Below are positions 9,710 through 18,155 of a stretch of 64,000 nt of DNA, piece by piece (the stretch's first letter is position 1; every line of letters begins with the position of its first letter). Position numbers and translations under genes: made by a program. Below the pieces are notes generated by a model. The model ran no database searches. It saw only the letters and a program-made list of their open reading frames with translations, and had not been told where the DNA came from. The stretch is from Paraburkholderia polaris (GTDB lineage: Bacteria > Pseudomonadota > Gammaproteobacteria > Burkholderiales > Burkholderiaceae): positions 62,001 through 126,000 of the forward strand of contig NZ_JABBGJ010000009.1 of NCBI RefSeq assembly GCF_012927345.1, written 5' to 3'.

Positions 9710-11227
9710 ATGCGCAAATTATTGATGTCCATGCTGATGGCCGGTTCGCTGCTCGCGGGCGGTATCGGCGCCGCCCTTGCGGACGACGCTTCCGCCCCCG
9801 CAGCCGCCTCGGCCGCTGCTTCCGATACGACGGCGAGCGCGCCGGCACCGGACGCCTCGGCAGCCCCTGCTGCCGCAGCGGCCTCGGCACCGGCCGCTGA
9901 CGCGTCCGCCGCACCGGCTGCCAGCGCCGCAGCCGCACCTGATGCATCGGCCGCATCCGCTGCCGCCGCACCGGCAGCTCCGACCGCGCCGTTCTCGGTC
10001 GATTCGTCGAAGATCAATTCGGGCGACACCGCCTGGATGCTGACCTCCACCGCCCTCGTGCTGTTCATGACGATCCCGGGTCTGGCACTGTTCTACGGCG
10101 GCATGGTCCGCAAGAAGAGCGTGCTCGCGATCCTGATGCAAAGCTTCGCGATCACCTGCCTGGTGTCGATCATCTGGGTCATCGTGGGCTACAGCCTCGC
10201 CTTCACGCCGGGCAACTCGTTCATCGGTGGCCTCTCACGCTTCTTCATGACGGGCATGAACTACATCCACGGCGACAAGGCCACGACGCTGACCGTCAGC
10301 CACCTCGCACCGACGATCCCGGAAACGGTCTACGTTGTCTATCAGATGACGTTCGCGATCATCACCCCGGCGCTGATCACGGGCGCGTTTGCCGATCGCA
10401 TGAAGTTCTCGGCGATGCTGGTGTTCATGACGCTGTGGTCGATCATCGTCTACTCGCCGATCGCGCACATGGTCTGGGAACCGACCGGCTGGCTGGCTAG
10501 CGCGGGCATCCTCGACTTCGCGGGCGGCACGGTGGTGCACATCAACGCCGGTATCGCGGCGCTGGTCTGCGCGCTGGTGCTCGGCAAGCGTGTCGGCTAC
10601 GGCAAGGAAGCGATGGCGCCGCACAACCTGACGCTCACGCTGATCGGTGGCGCCATGCTGTGGGTAGGCTGGTTTGGCTTCAACGCGGGTTCGGCAGTGG
10701 CAGCAGACGGCCGTGCCGGTTTCGCAATGTTCGCAACGCAAGTGGCAACCGCAGCAGCCGCACTCGCATGGATGTTCGCCGAATGGGCAACCAAGGGTAA
10801 GCCGTCGGTACTCGGTATCGTCTCGGGTGCCGTTGCAGGTCTGGTGGCGATTACGCCGGCTTCGGGCTTCGTCGGTATGACGGGCTCGCTGGTGATCGGC
10901 ATCGCTGCAGGCGTGATCTGCTTCTGGTCGGCAACGTGGCTCAAGCACAAGCTCGGTTACGACGACTCGCTCGACGCGTTCGGCGTGCACTGCATCGGCG
11001 GTATCGTGGGTGCGTTGCTGACCGGCGTGTTCGCGGTCAAGGACATCGGCGGCTCGGACGGCAGCGTGATCCTGCAAGCCAAGGGCGTGCTGACGACGCT
11101 GATCTACAGCGGCGTGGTGAGCTACATCCTGCTGAAGGTCATCGACATGGTGATGGGCATCCGCGTGACGGAAGAACAGGAGCGCGAAGGCCTGGACGTG
11201 AGCCTGCACGGCGAACACGTCGAATAA
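9710..11227 (+). CDS. amtB: ammonium transporter AmtB
   Basis: Inner-membrane ammonium channel, partner of GlnK. A signal peptide (residues 1-25, ending AALA-DD) is followed by about 70 residues made almost only of Ala, Pro, Ser and Asp, then the eleven-helix Amt core starting near residue 105. The conserved pore histidines lie in GGTVVHINAG and FGVHCIGG. 505 residues. AGAGGAAA precedes the ATG. The low-complexity periplasmic N-terminal stretch is much longer than in E. coli AmtB. Confidence 0.95.
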   Translation: MRKLLMSMLMAGSLLAGGIGAALADDASAPAAASAAASDTTASAPAPDASAAPAAAAASAPAADASAAPAASAAAAPDASAASAAAAPAAPTAPFSVDSSKINSGDTAWMLTSTALVLFMTIPGLALFYGGMVRKKSVLAILMQSFAITCLVSIIWVIVGYSLAFTPGNSFIGGLSRFFMTGMNYIHGDKATTLTVSHLAPTIPETVYVVYQMTFAIITPALITGAFADRMKFSAMLVFMTLWSIIVYSPIAHMVWEPTGWLASAGILDFAGGTVVHINAGIAALVCALVLGKRVGYGKEAMAPHNLTLTLIGGAMLWVGWFGFNAGSAVAADGRAGFAMFATQVATAAAALAWMFAEWATKGKPSVLGIVSGAVAGLVAITPASGFVGMTGSLVIGIAAGVICFWSATWLKHKLGYDDSLDAFGVHCIGGIVGALLTGVFAVKDIGGSDGSVILQAKGVLTTLIYSGVVSYILLKVIDMVMGIRVTEEQEREGLDVSLHGEHVE

Positions 11228-11292
11228 GGATTGTTGGTACTCGCCGTCGAGCTCCAGGGCTTGACGGATCTGAATCAAGCGCAGCGACTTTG

Positions 11293-11318
11293 GCCCGCCT
11301 TTATGGCGGGCTTTTTTC
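11293..11318 (+). terminator. rho-independent terminator after amtB
   Basis: 7-bp stem GCCCGCC/GGCGGGC with TTTAT loop followed by six T residues. Confidence 0.9.
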
Positions 11319-11466
11319 TTGCTGCGTATCTTGTGAGCAGCAGTTTTCCCCGCCTATCATGGCGATAGCGAGAATGCATTCGCATCGGCTTGCGAATGGA
11401 GAAACCGTCCCCAAATGGACAAAGCATTTGCTCTACAATCTTTTTTCTCCAGTCTGCGAGTGATCA

Positions 11467-12756
11467 ATGGTTCCGCACCTAGTTACGGCGTTAAACGGCC
11501 CGCTGCTCGATCTCGAGCGGAAGATCCTCGACGCTACGCCCGCCATCGAACGCTGGTTCCGGCTCGAATGGCAGGAGCACACGCCGCCGTTCTACTGTTC
11601 AGTCGATCTGCGTAACGCGGGCTTCAAGCTCGCGCCGGTCGACACCAATCTATTTCCCGGCGCGTTCAACAATCTGCCGCAGGAAGTGCTGCCGCTCGCC
11701 GTGCAGGCCGCGATGGCGTCGATCGAGAAGATCTGCCCGGACGCGAAGAATCTGCTGGTGATTCCGGAGCGGCATACGCGCAACGCGTTTTATCTCGAGA
11801 ATGTCGCCCGTCTGGCTGCGATCATGCGTCAGGCCGGCTTGAACGTGCGTTTTGGCACGCTCGACGAAAGCATTGTCGGGCCGGTCACGATTGCATTGTC
11901 CGACGGGCAGAAGCTCGTGCTCGAACCGCTCGAGCGGTCGCAACGGCGCCTCGGTCTGAAGAATTTCGACCCGTGCTCGATTCTGCTGAACAATGACCTG
12001 TCAGGCGGCATTCCGCCCGTGCTGGAAAATCTGCACGAGCAGTATCTGCTGCCGCCGCTGCATGCGGGCTGGGCCGTTCGCCGCAAATCGACGCACTTCT
12101 CCTGTTACGACGACGTCGCGAAGAAGTTCGCGAAGATGGTCGAAATCGATCCGTGGATGATTAATCCGTACTTCGCGCGTGTCGAAGGGGTCGATTTCCA
12201 GCAGCGCACTGGCGAAGAAGCGCTGGCGGATGCGATCGACGGCGTGCTCAAGAAGATCGCCAAGAAGTATCGCGAGTACGGCATCTCCGAGAAACCGTAT
12301 GTCGTCATCAAGTCAGATGCGGGCACCTATGGCATGGGTGTGATGACCGTGCACGATGCCTCGGAAGTGGCCGCGCTGACCAAGCGCGAACGCGCCAAGA
12401 TGGCCACCACCAAAGACGGCCTCGAAGTGCATGACGTGATCGTGCAGGAAGGCGTGTACACCTTCGAGCGGATCGGCGAGGAAGTCGCCGAGCCAGTGGT
12501 GTATATGATCGACCGTTACGTCGTGGGCGGCTTCTACCGCGTGCACGGCAGCCGCGAGCGCGATCAGAATCTGAATGCGCCCGGCATGCATTTCGTGCCG
12601 CTCGGCTTCGAGCATACGGCGCTGCCGGATGCGCACGCCAAGCCCGGCGCGGCAGTGCCGAACCGCTTCTATATGTACGGCGTGGTGGCGCGGCTCGGGT
12701 TGCTGGCCGCATCGGTTGAACTGGAAAAGACCGATCCGGAAGCGATTCAGGTTTAA
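11467..12756 (+). CDS. gshA: glutamate-cysteine ligase (proteobacterial GshA type)
   Basis: First step of glutathione synthesis, joining L-glutamate and L-cysteine with ATP. 429 residues of the GshA family found in Burkholderia and acidithiobacilli, distinct from the E. coli type. Visible features include the N-terminal LNGPLLDLE and a glycine-rich IKSDAGTYGMGVMTV segment resembling an ATP-grasp loop. A TACAAT -10 element lies at 11434. Followed by gshB after about 100 nt. Confidence 0.9.
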   Translation: MVPHLVTALNGPLLDLERKILDATPAIERWFRLEWQEHTPPFYCSVDLRNAGFKLAPVDTNLFPGAFNNLPQEVLPLAVQAAMASIEKICPDAKNLLVIPERHTRNAFYLENVARLAAIMRQAGLNVRFGTLDESIVGPVTIALSDGQKLVLEPLERSQRRLGLKNFDPCSILLNNDLSGGIPPVLENLHEQYLLPPLHAGWAVRRKSTHFSCYDDVAKKFAKMVEIDPWMINPYFARVEGVDFQQRTGEEALADAIDGVLKKIAKKYREYGISEKPYVVIKSDAGTYGMGVMTVHDASEVAALTKRERAKMATTKDGLEVHDVIVQEGVYTFERIGEEVAEPVVYMIDRYVVGGFYRVHGSRERDQNLNAPGMHFVPLGFEHTALPDAHAKPGAAVPNRFYMYGVVARLGLLAASVELEKTDPEAIQV

Positions 12757-12772
12757 GCCTCGCGAGGTGGAC

Positions 12773-12805
12773 GATGGCGGCATGCGTGCCGCCATCGCCA
12801 TTTTC
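12773..12805 (+). terminator. hairpin between gshA and gshB
   Basis: Perfect 10-bp stem (12773-12782 with 12787-12796), tetraloop, followed by a short T-run (ATTTTC). It may partially terminate transcription and so set a ratio between gshA and gshB; that role is inference. Confidence 0.5.
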
Positions 12806-12857
12806 AGCGACTATATTTACGATCAATGCCAAGCCCTAAGGGCGCACCGGAATCCCC

Positions 12858-13814
12858 ATGGACATTCTTTTCATCGCCGATCCGCTTACGCAGTTCAAGA
12901 TCTACAAAGACTCGACCTACGCGATGATGGCCGAAGCCGCGCGCCGCGGTCATACGCTCCACACGTGCGAGCCGAAGCATCTGGCGTGGACGGGCGGCGA
13001 CGTCGAGGCGAACGTGCAGCGCTTTGCGATCGTCGGCGACGTAACGGACCTGCATCGTGACACCTGGTACGCCGCTGAAGCCGCCGCGCCGCGTTCGCTG
13101 AAGCGCTTCAGCGCGGTCGTGATGCGTAAAGACCCGCCGTTCGATATGGAATACGTGACGTCGACCTGGCTGCTGGAAATGGCCGAGCGTGGCGGCGCGC
13201 GCATCTTCAACAAGCCGCAGGCGATTCGCGATCATTCGGAAAAGCTGGCGATCGGCGAGTTCGCACAGTTCGTGGCGCCGACTTTGGTGACGCGCGACGC
13301 CGCCCGTTTGCGGGCCTTCCATGAAGAACACGGCGACGTGATCCTGAAGCCGCTCGACGGCATGGGTGGCATGGGTGTGTTCCGCGTGAAGGCCGACGGC
13401 ATGAATCTCGGCTCGATCATCGAGATGCTGAGCCACGACGGCGCGCGCTCGGTGATGGCGCAAAAATTCATCCCCGAGATCAAGGAAGGTGACAAGCGCA
13501 TTCTTCTGATCGGCGGCGAAGCGGTGCCGTTTTCGCTCGCGCGGATTCCTCAGGGCAATGAAGTGCGCGGCAATCTGGCGGCCGGCGGATTGGGCGTGGC
13601 ACGTCCGCTCACCGAGCACGACCGCAAGATCGCCGACACGCTCGCCCCGGTGCTCGCGGCGCGCGGTTTGCTGCTGGTCGGGCTGGACGCGATCGGCGAC
13701 TGGCTCACCGAGGTAAACGTGACGAGTCCGACGTGTTTTCGCGAGATCATGGATCAGACCGGCTTCGACGTCGCCGCGTTGTTCATCGACGCGCTGGAGC
13801 GCGCGGCAGCTTGA
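12858..13814 (+). CDS. gshB: glutathione synthetase
   Basis: Second step of glutathione synthesis, adding glycine to gamma-glutamylcysteine. ATP-grasp enzyme of 318 residues: N-terminal MDILFIADPLTQFKIYKDST, KPLDGMGGMGVF ATP loop, and metal-binding LTEVNVTSPT near the C-terminus. Cytoplasmic. Pairs functionally with gshA upstream and glutaredoxin grxC at 21.4 kb. Confidence 0.96.
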   Translation: MDILFIADPLTQFKIYKDSTYAMMAEAARRGHTLHTCEPKHLAWTGGDVEANVQRFAIVGDVTDLHRDTWYAAEAAAPRSLKRFSAVVMRKDPPFDMEYVTSTWLLEMAERGGARIFNKPQAIRDHSEKLAIGEFAQFVAPTLVTRDAARLRAFHEEHGDVILKPLDGMGGMGVFRVKADGMNLGSIIEMLSHDGARSVMAQKFIPEIKEGDKRILLIGGEAVPFSLARIPQGNEVRGNLAAGGLGVARPLTEHDRKIADTLAPVLAARGLLLVGLDAIGDWLTEVNVTSPTCFREIMDQTGFDVAALFIDALERAAA

Positions 13815-14145
13815 GGCGCAGCCCTTGAATGACCGCCATAGTCCCCAAACTGTGTAGTAAATCCGCATCAAGCAAAACACCGGCTTTGGCGCGAAAATGG
13901 GCCTGATACAATGCCCGCTCTCCCGCGCCAAGCCGAATCGAGGGCGTCTGCTGGACGCTGCAGGCATGGATTGCGGACTGTAAACGAGCTGCTTTCCGCC
14001 AGTGCCGTCGCGACATCAGGCGCCGCGGGCCGCTCGTCAGATGAGGCGTTCCGGCCCTCACGACCCACGGCCGGTCGAGGGCGCTTACGAACCGGGCTTC
14101 GTCCCGGTCCGCGGTTCGGGGCCGTTCTTTTGCAGTAAGGCTGAC
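13815..14145 (+). other. long leader region of the EIIA-Man gene
   Basis: 331 bp without a supportable gene. It contains the promoter at 13885-13912, so the EIIA transcript would have about 225 nt of 5' leader, including a GC hairpin ACCGGG-CTTCGT-CCCGGT at 14091-14108 close to the start codon. A frame at 13911-14138 has no Shine-Dalgarno and unconvincing composition. Confidence 0.4.
13885..13912 (+). promoter_or_regulatory. sigma-70 promoter, EIIA-ptsH
   Basis: TTTGGC, 16-bp spacer, TACAAT with the extended -10 TG at 13904. Predicted start near 13919. Confidence 0.55.
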
Positions 14146-14673
14146 ATGGCAGGCATTCTGATCATTGCGCACGCTCCGTTCGCCACCGCGTTGCGCGATT
14201 GTATTTCGCACATCTACGGTGGCTTGCCGGCTCGCATCGGCGTGATCGACGTATCGCCGGATTGCGATCCCGCACAGCAGGTCGCGTTTGCGCATTCGGA
14301 AATTGAGCGGCTCAAGGAAGAAAACGGCGCACTCGTGCTCACCGACATGTTCGGCGCCACGCCGGCGAATATCGCCGGGCGGCTCGCTTCGGTGCCGAAC
14401 GTCCGTGTGCTGTGCGGCGTCAATCTGCCGATGCTGGTGCGTGCGGTCTGTTATCGCGCAACCCCGCTCGACACGCTGGTCGACAAAGCGCTCGCCGGGG
14501 CCACCAAGGGCGTGCACACAATCGGGCCCGCCACGCCGGCGCCGGTTGCGCCTGCTGCGGCATCCGGCGACTGTTTGCCTGCCTTGCCGCCCGAGGCCGC
14601 TTCCAGCGACTGTTTGCCCGCCTTGCCTGTCGAGGCCGACCTGACTCAGAAAGCCGGCTCGACCGGGTTGTAA
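14146..14673 (+). CDS. PTS EIIA component, mannose/fructose (ManX) family
   Basis: 175 residues; the EIIA-Man domain occupies residues 1-130 with phospho-acceptor His9 in ILIIAHAPF. No mannose-type EIIB/C/D lies nearby, so with HPr and EI it probably forms a regulatory phosphorelay rather than a transporter. The last 45 residues are an atypical Ala/Pro-rich tail with a 13-residue tandem duplication containing DCLPALP twice. ATG 14146 begins the family N-terminus; a longer frame from 14002 is not supported. Confidence 0.88.
   Translation: MAGILIIAHAPFATALRDCISHIYGGLPARIGVIDVSPDCDPAQQVAFAHSEIERLKEENGALVLTDMFGATPANIAGRLASVPNVRVLCGVNLPMLVRAVCYRATPLDTLVDKALAGATKGVHTIGPATPAPVAPAAASGDCLPALPPEAASSDCLPALPVEADLTQKAGSTGL
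14560..14637 (+). repeat. 39-bp tandem duplication inside the EIIA-Man gene
   Basis: Two adjacent 39-bp units (14560-14598 and 14599-14637) encode A-S-[GS]-D-C-L-P-A-L-P-[PV]-E-A twice. The copies differ at several synonymous and a few replacement positions, so the duplication is not very recent and remained in frame. Confidence 0.85.
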
Positions 14674-14787
14674 GCGTATCGCACGGCTTTAAACGATTGC
14701 GATCGGGTTGCGACCCTGCAACCTGATTGCAACCGGTTTGCAGTTTCATCTTTCACCACAACACTTACCCGCGCTTCGGACCATCAC

Positions 14788-15057
14788 ATGCTGCAACAGG
14801 AAACGACTATTGTGAACAAGCTGGGGCTGCACGCGCGCGCGTCGGCCAAGTTGACGCAACTCGCGGGCAACTACCAGGCGGAAATCTGGATGAGCCGCAA
14901 TGGCCGCCGTATCAATGCCAAAAGCATCATGGGTGTGATGATGCTGGCCGCGGGTATAGGCAGCACGGTGCTGATCGAAACGGAAGGTACCGACGAAAAA
15001 GAAGCAATGGACGCATTGTTGAAACTGATTGCCGATAAATTCGGCGAAGGTCAGTGA
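14788..15057 (+). CDS. ptsH: phosphocarrier protein HPr
   Basis: 89-residue HPr with the phospho-acceptor His15 in LGLHARASAK and Ser46 in the regulatory-site region NAKSIMGVM. Accepts phosphate from EI (next gene) and passes it to the EIIA protein upstream. Ends in a strong terminator, so ptsI is transcribed separately. Confidence 0.96.
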   Translation: MLQQETTIVNKLGLHARASAKLTQLAGNYQAEIWMSRNGRRINAKSIMGVMMLAAGIGSTVLIETEGTDEKEAMDALLKLIADKFGEGQ

Positions 15058-15087
15058 GTTCACGCGTTTCTTTTGTCTGAATCAAAA

Positions 15088-15115
15088 TGCCGCGGCTGTC
15101 CGCGGCATTTTTTTT
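15088..15115 (+). terminator. rho-independent terminator after ptsH
   Basis: 8-bp perfect stem TGCCGCGG/CCGCGGCA, loop CTGT, eight T residues. It separates ptsH from ptsI. The remaining 240 bp to ptsI hold only the ptsI promoter. Confidence 0.93.
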
Positions 15116-15290
15116 AGCGCGAGACAATCGGAGTAAGAGAGGTGTGCGGGGGCGTGAGCCGGCAGTGCAGGCGGAGCGGGGAGGGCGTTGTCGGAACGCA
15201 AGGCGGATGAAGGCGCATTGTCGTGGTCGATTACGGTATTTCGTGCTGCACTGCACACAGCCCTGGCGTACTTGCAAAGGGCGCGGAATT

Positions 15291-15296
15291 TATAAT
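15291..15296 (+). promoter_or_regulatory. -10 element of the ptsI promoter
   Basis: Exact TATAAT 66 bp before the ptsI start, with only a weak -35 (GTACTT, 17-bp spacing). It fits the need for a separate promoter downstream of the ptsH terminator. Confidence 0.5.
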
Positions 15297-15361
15297 GGCA
15301 AAGAGAGTCTGAGAGCATTGCAGCGGTTTGCCGCGGCATCACACAACTAGAGGAGGTGCGC

Positions 15362-17110
15362 GTGTCCTTCACGCTGCATGGAATTCCCGTGTCACGCGGT
15401 ATCGCCATCGGGCGGGCTTATCTGATCGCCCCGGCTGCACTTGACGTAGACCACTATCTGATCGAACCCGCCCAGATCGAGGGCGAGATCGAGCGTTTTC
15501 GCGTGGCCCAGCAACATGTGCACTATGAGCTCGACGCATTGCGTGCCGATCTCGCCGCAGATGCGCCGAGCGAAATGGGCGCGTTCATCAACGTTCATTC
15601 AATGATCCTGAACGATGCGATGCTCGTGCAGGAAACCATCGACCTGATCCGCACGCGCCGCTACAACGTCGAGTGGGCGCTGACCGAACAACTCGAGCGC
15701 CTGTCGCGCCATTTCGACGATATCGAAGACGAATACCTGCGCGAGCGCAAAGCCGACATCGAACAGGTGGTAGAGCGCGTGCTGAAGGCGCTCGCCGGCG
15801 CTTCGGTGGCACTGGTGGACGGTGTGCACGGTACGTGCGACGAGATGATCGTGGTCGCGCACGACATCGCGCCGGCCGACATGATGCAATTCAAAACGCA
15901 AACGTTTCAGGGTTTCGTCACCGATCTCGGCGGACGGACGTCGCATACGGCGATTGTCGCGCGCAGCCTTGGCATTCCGGCCGCGGTCGGCGTGCAGCAT
16001 GCGAGCCAGCTGATCCGTCAGGACGACCTGATCATTGTCGACGGCGATCACGGCATCGTGATCGTCGATCCGGCGCCGATTGTGCTGGAGGAGTACTCAT
16101 ACCGCCAAAGCGAAAAAGCACTTGAGCAGCGCAAGCTGCAACGGCTGAAGTTTTCGCCGACGCAGACGCTGTGCGGTACACGCATCGAACTCTGCGCGAA
16201 CATTGAACTGCCGGAAGACGCGAGCGCCGCAGTCGATTCGGGCGCGACCGGTGTGGGCTTGTTCCGCACCGAGTTCCTGTTCATGAATCACAAGCACCAT
16301 TTGCCGGAAGAGGAAGAGCAGTTTGCTGCCTACCGTCGTGCGGTGGAGTTGATGAACGGCTTGCCTGTGACGATCCGTACGATCGACGTCGGCGCCGACA
16401 AGCCGCTCGACTCGATGGCCGGAGGCGACGGCTACGAAACCGCACCGAATCCCGCCTTGGGGCTCAGAGCGATTCGCTGGAGCCTCTCGGAGCCGCAAAT
16501 GTTCCTGACGCAACTGCGCGCAATTCTTCGCGCGTCGGCGTTCGGCAAGGTTAAGATTCTGATTCCGATGCTCGCGCACGCGCAGGAGATCGATCAGACG
16601 CTCGATCTGATTCGCGAAGCCAAGCGTCAGCTGGACGATGCCGGCATCGCCTACGATCCGAACGTGCAGGTCGGCGCGATGATCGAGATTCCGGCCGCCG
16701 CGATTGCGTTGCCGCTATTTCTCAAGCGGCTGGATTTCCTGTCGATCGGCACTAACGATCTGATCCAGTACACGCTGGCCATCGATCGCGCGGATAACTC
16801 GGTCGCGCATCTGTACGACCCGCTGCATCCGGCGGTGCTGCATCTGATCGCCTTCACGCTGCGCGAGGCGAAGCGGGCGGGCGTGCCGGTGTCGGTATGC
16901 GGCGAGATGGCGGGCGATCCGGCGTTGACGCGTCTGTTGCTCGGCATGGGCCTTACCGAGTTTTCGATGCATCCGAGCCAGTTGCTGGTGGTCAAGCAGG
17001 AAGTGCTGCGCTCGCACCTGAAGACGCTCGAGAAGCCGGTGGCCGATGTGCTGGCTTCGTTCGAACCGGAAGAAGTCCAGGCGGCGCTCAAGCGCGTGGT
17101 GCTGGCTTGA
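15362..17110 (+). CDS. ptsI: phosphoenolpyruvate-protein phosphotransferase (enzyme I)
   Basis: Transfers phosphate from PEP to HPr. 582 residues: N-terminal HPr-binding and phospho-His domain (His195 in GGRTSHTAIVARS), then the PEP-binding barrel with GVGLFRTEFLF, CGEMAGDP (active-site Cys) and FLSIGTNDLIQYT. GTG 15362 is chosen because AGGAGG at 15351-15356 is spaced properly for it; GTG 15356 would overlap the Shine-Dalgarno itself. A second EI domain is encoded in the GlcNAc cluster. Confidence 0.95.
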   Translation: MSFTLHGIPVSRGIAIGRAYLIAPAALDVDHYLIEPAQIEGEIERFRVAQQHVHYELDALRADLAADAPSEMGAFINVHSMILNDAMLVQETIDLIRTRRYNVEWALTEQLERLSRHFDDIEDEYLRERKADIEQVVERVLKALAGASVALVDGVHGTCDEMIVVAHDIAPADMMQFKTQTFQGFVTDLGGRTSHTAIVARSLGIPAAVGVQHASQLIRQDDLIIVDGDHGIVIVDPAPIVLEEYSYRQSEKALEQRKLQRLKFSPTQTLCGTRIELCANIELPEDASAAVDSGATGVGLFRTEFLFMNHKHHLPEEEEQFAAYRRAVELMNGLPVTIRTIDVGADKPLDSMAGGDGYETAPNPALGLRAIRWSLSEPQMFLTQLRAILRASAFGKVKILIPMLAHAQEIDQTLDLIREAKRQLDDAGIAYDPNVQVGAMIEIPAAAIALPLFLKRLDFLSIGTNDLIQYTLAIDRADNSVAHLYDPLHPAVLHLIAFTLREAKRAGVPVSVCGEMAGDPALTRLLLGMGLTEFSMHPSQLLVVKQEVLRSHLKTLEKPVADVLASFEPEEVQAALKRVVLA

Positions 17111-17140
17111 GACTGAAAGCCGGGACTGGGCTCAAATAAA

Positions 17141-17167
17141 AAACGCCGCACATGTATGCGGCGTTTT
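17141..17167. terminator. bidirectional terminator, ptsI / moeB-like
   Basis: 10-bp perfect stem AAACGCCGCA/TGCGGCGTTT with A-run before and T-run after, between convergent genes. Confidence 0.92.
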
Positions 17168-17189
17168 TCATTCAGCGTCTTGCCTGTGC

Positions 17190-17948
17190 TCAGGCCTGAT
17201 GCCGTTGCCCACATACCGGGCAATCCGGCTGGCGCGCAATGCGCATTGTGTTCCATTCCATTCGCAGCGAATCGAGCATCGTGAGGCGGCCCACTAGCGG
17301 CGTGCCGATTGCGCCGATCACTTTCAGCGCTTCAGCGGCTTGCATCGAGCCGATGATGCCGACCGTGGGCGCGAACACGCCCATGGTCGAGCACGCAACT
17401 TCCTCGAACGGTTGATCCTCAGGGAACACGCACGCGTAGCAGGGCGACGCGGTGTCGCGGAAATCGAAGGTGCTGATCTGGCCGTCGAAGCGCAGGGCCG
17501 CACCCGACACCAGCGGCACGCCATGTTTCACGCACGCCCGATTGATCGCATGGCGCGTTGCGAAGTTATCGGTGCAATCGAGCACGACGGTGGCTTGCGG
17601 CACCTCGCGATCGAGCCACGCATCGTCGACGCGTTCGGCGACCGCATTCACCACCACCTCAGGATTGATCTGGGCGATCGCGTCGCGCCCGGACTCCACC
17701 TTCTTGCGCCCGACCGACGCGCTCACGTGCAGAATCTGCCGCTGCAGATTGGTCAGGTCGACCGTATCTGCATCGACCAGCGTCAAGCGGCCGACGCCTG
17801 CCGCCGCCAGATACATCGCTGCAGGCGACCCCAAGCCACCCGCGCCGACGATGATCGCGTGCGCGTCGATAAAGCGCTGCTGCGCCTCGATGCCGATTTC
17901 GTCGACGAGGATATGGCGGGAATAGCGGAGGAGTTGATCGTCATTCAT
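17190..17948 (-). CDS. moeB: HesA/MoeB/ThiF family adenylyltransferase
   Basis: E1-like enzyme of 252 residues that adenylates the C-terminus of a sulfur-carrier protein (MoaD or ThiS). The nucleotide loop GAGGLGSPA, the DNFATRHAIN segment and two zinc CxxC pairs (CYAC, CPVC) are all present. No rhodanese domain follows. Context does not settle molybdopterin versus thiamine, so the symbol is the family's usual name. Divergent neighbours: ptsI convergent, ctpA upstream on the same strand. Confidence 0.85.
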   Translation of the reverse strand: MNDDQLLRYSRHILVDEIGIEAQQRFIDAHAIIVGAGGLGSPAAMYLAAAGVGRLTLVDADTVDLTNLQRQILHVSASVGRKKVESGRDAIAQINPEVVVNAVAERVDDAWLDREVPQATVVLDCTDNFATRHAINRACVKHGVPLVSGAALRFDGQISTFDFRDTASPCYACVFPEDQPFEEVACSTMGVFAPTVGIIGSMQAAEALKVIGAIGTPLVGRLTMLDSLRMEWNTMRIARQPDCPVCGQRHQA

Positions 17949-18107
17949 GGCGGGGCGCGTGGAGTGTCGCGCAATGAGATGCAGGACTGGTGGCCTGCCG
18001 TGCGCGGTTTCGTTATTTTAATCGCGCGGGGGAGCGGGTGTTCGTGCTGGTGTTGGGTATTGCAATGTGTACTGCGGCGTCTATCGCAGCGTCTATTGCG
18101 ACTGAGG

Positions 18108-18142
18108 CGTGCCTTCGCAGCATGTTCCGCTGCGAAGGCACG
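18108..18142 (-). terminator. 14-bp stem-loop downstream of ctpA
   Basis: Perfect 14-bp stem CGTGCCTTCGCAGC with its complement and a 7-nt loop, 14 nt beyond the ctpA stop. No T-run follows on the minus strand, so it may be a processing/stability hairpin rather than an intrinsic terminator. Confidence 0.5.
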
Positions 18143-18155
18143 TCAGGTTTGCTGC

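Noticed and set aside
13911..14138. 75-codon frame before the EIIA gene
   Set aside because: Starts at the -10 element itself, so it would not be translated from the predicted transcript; no ribosome-binding site.
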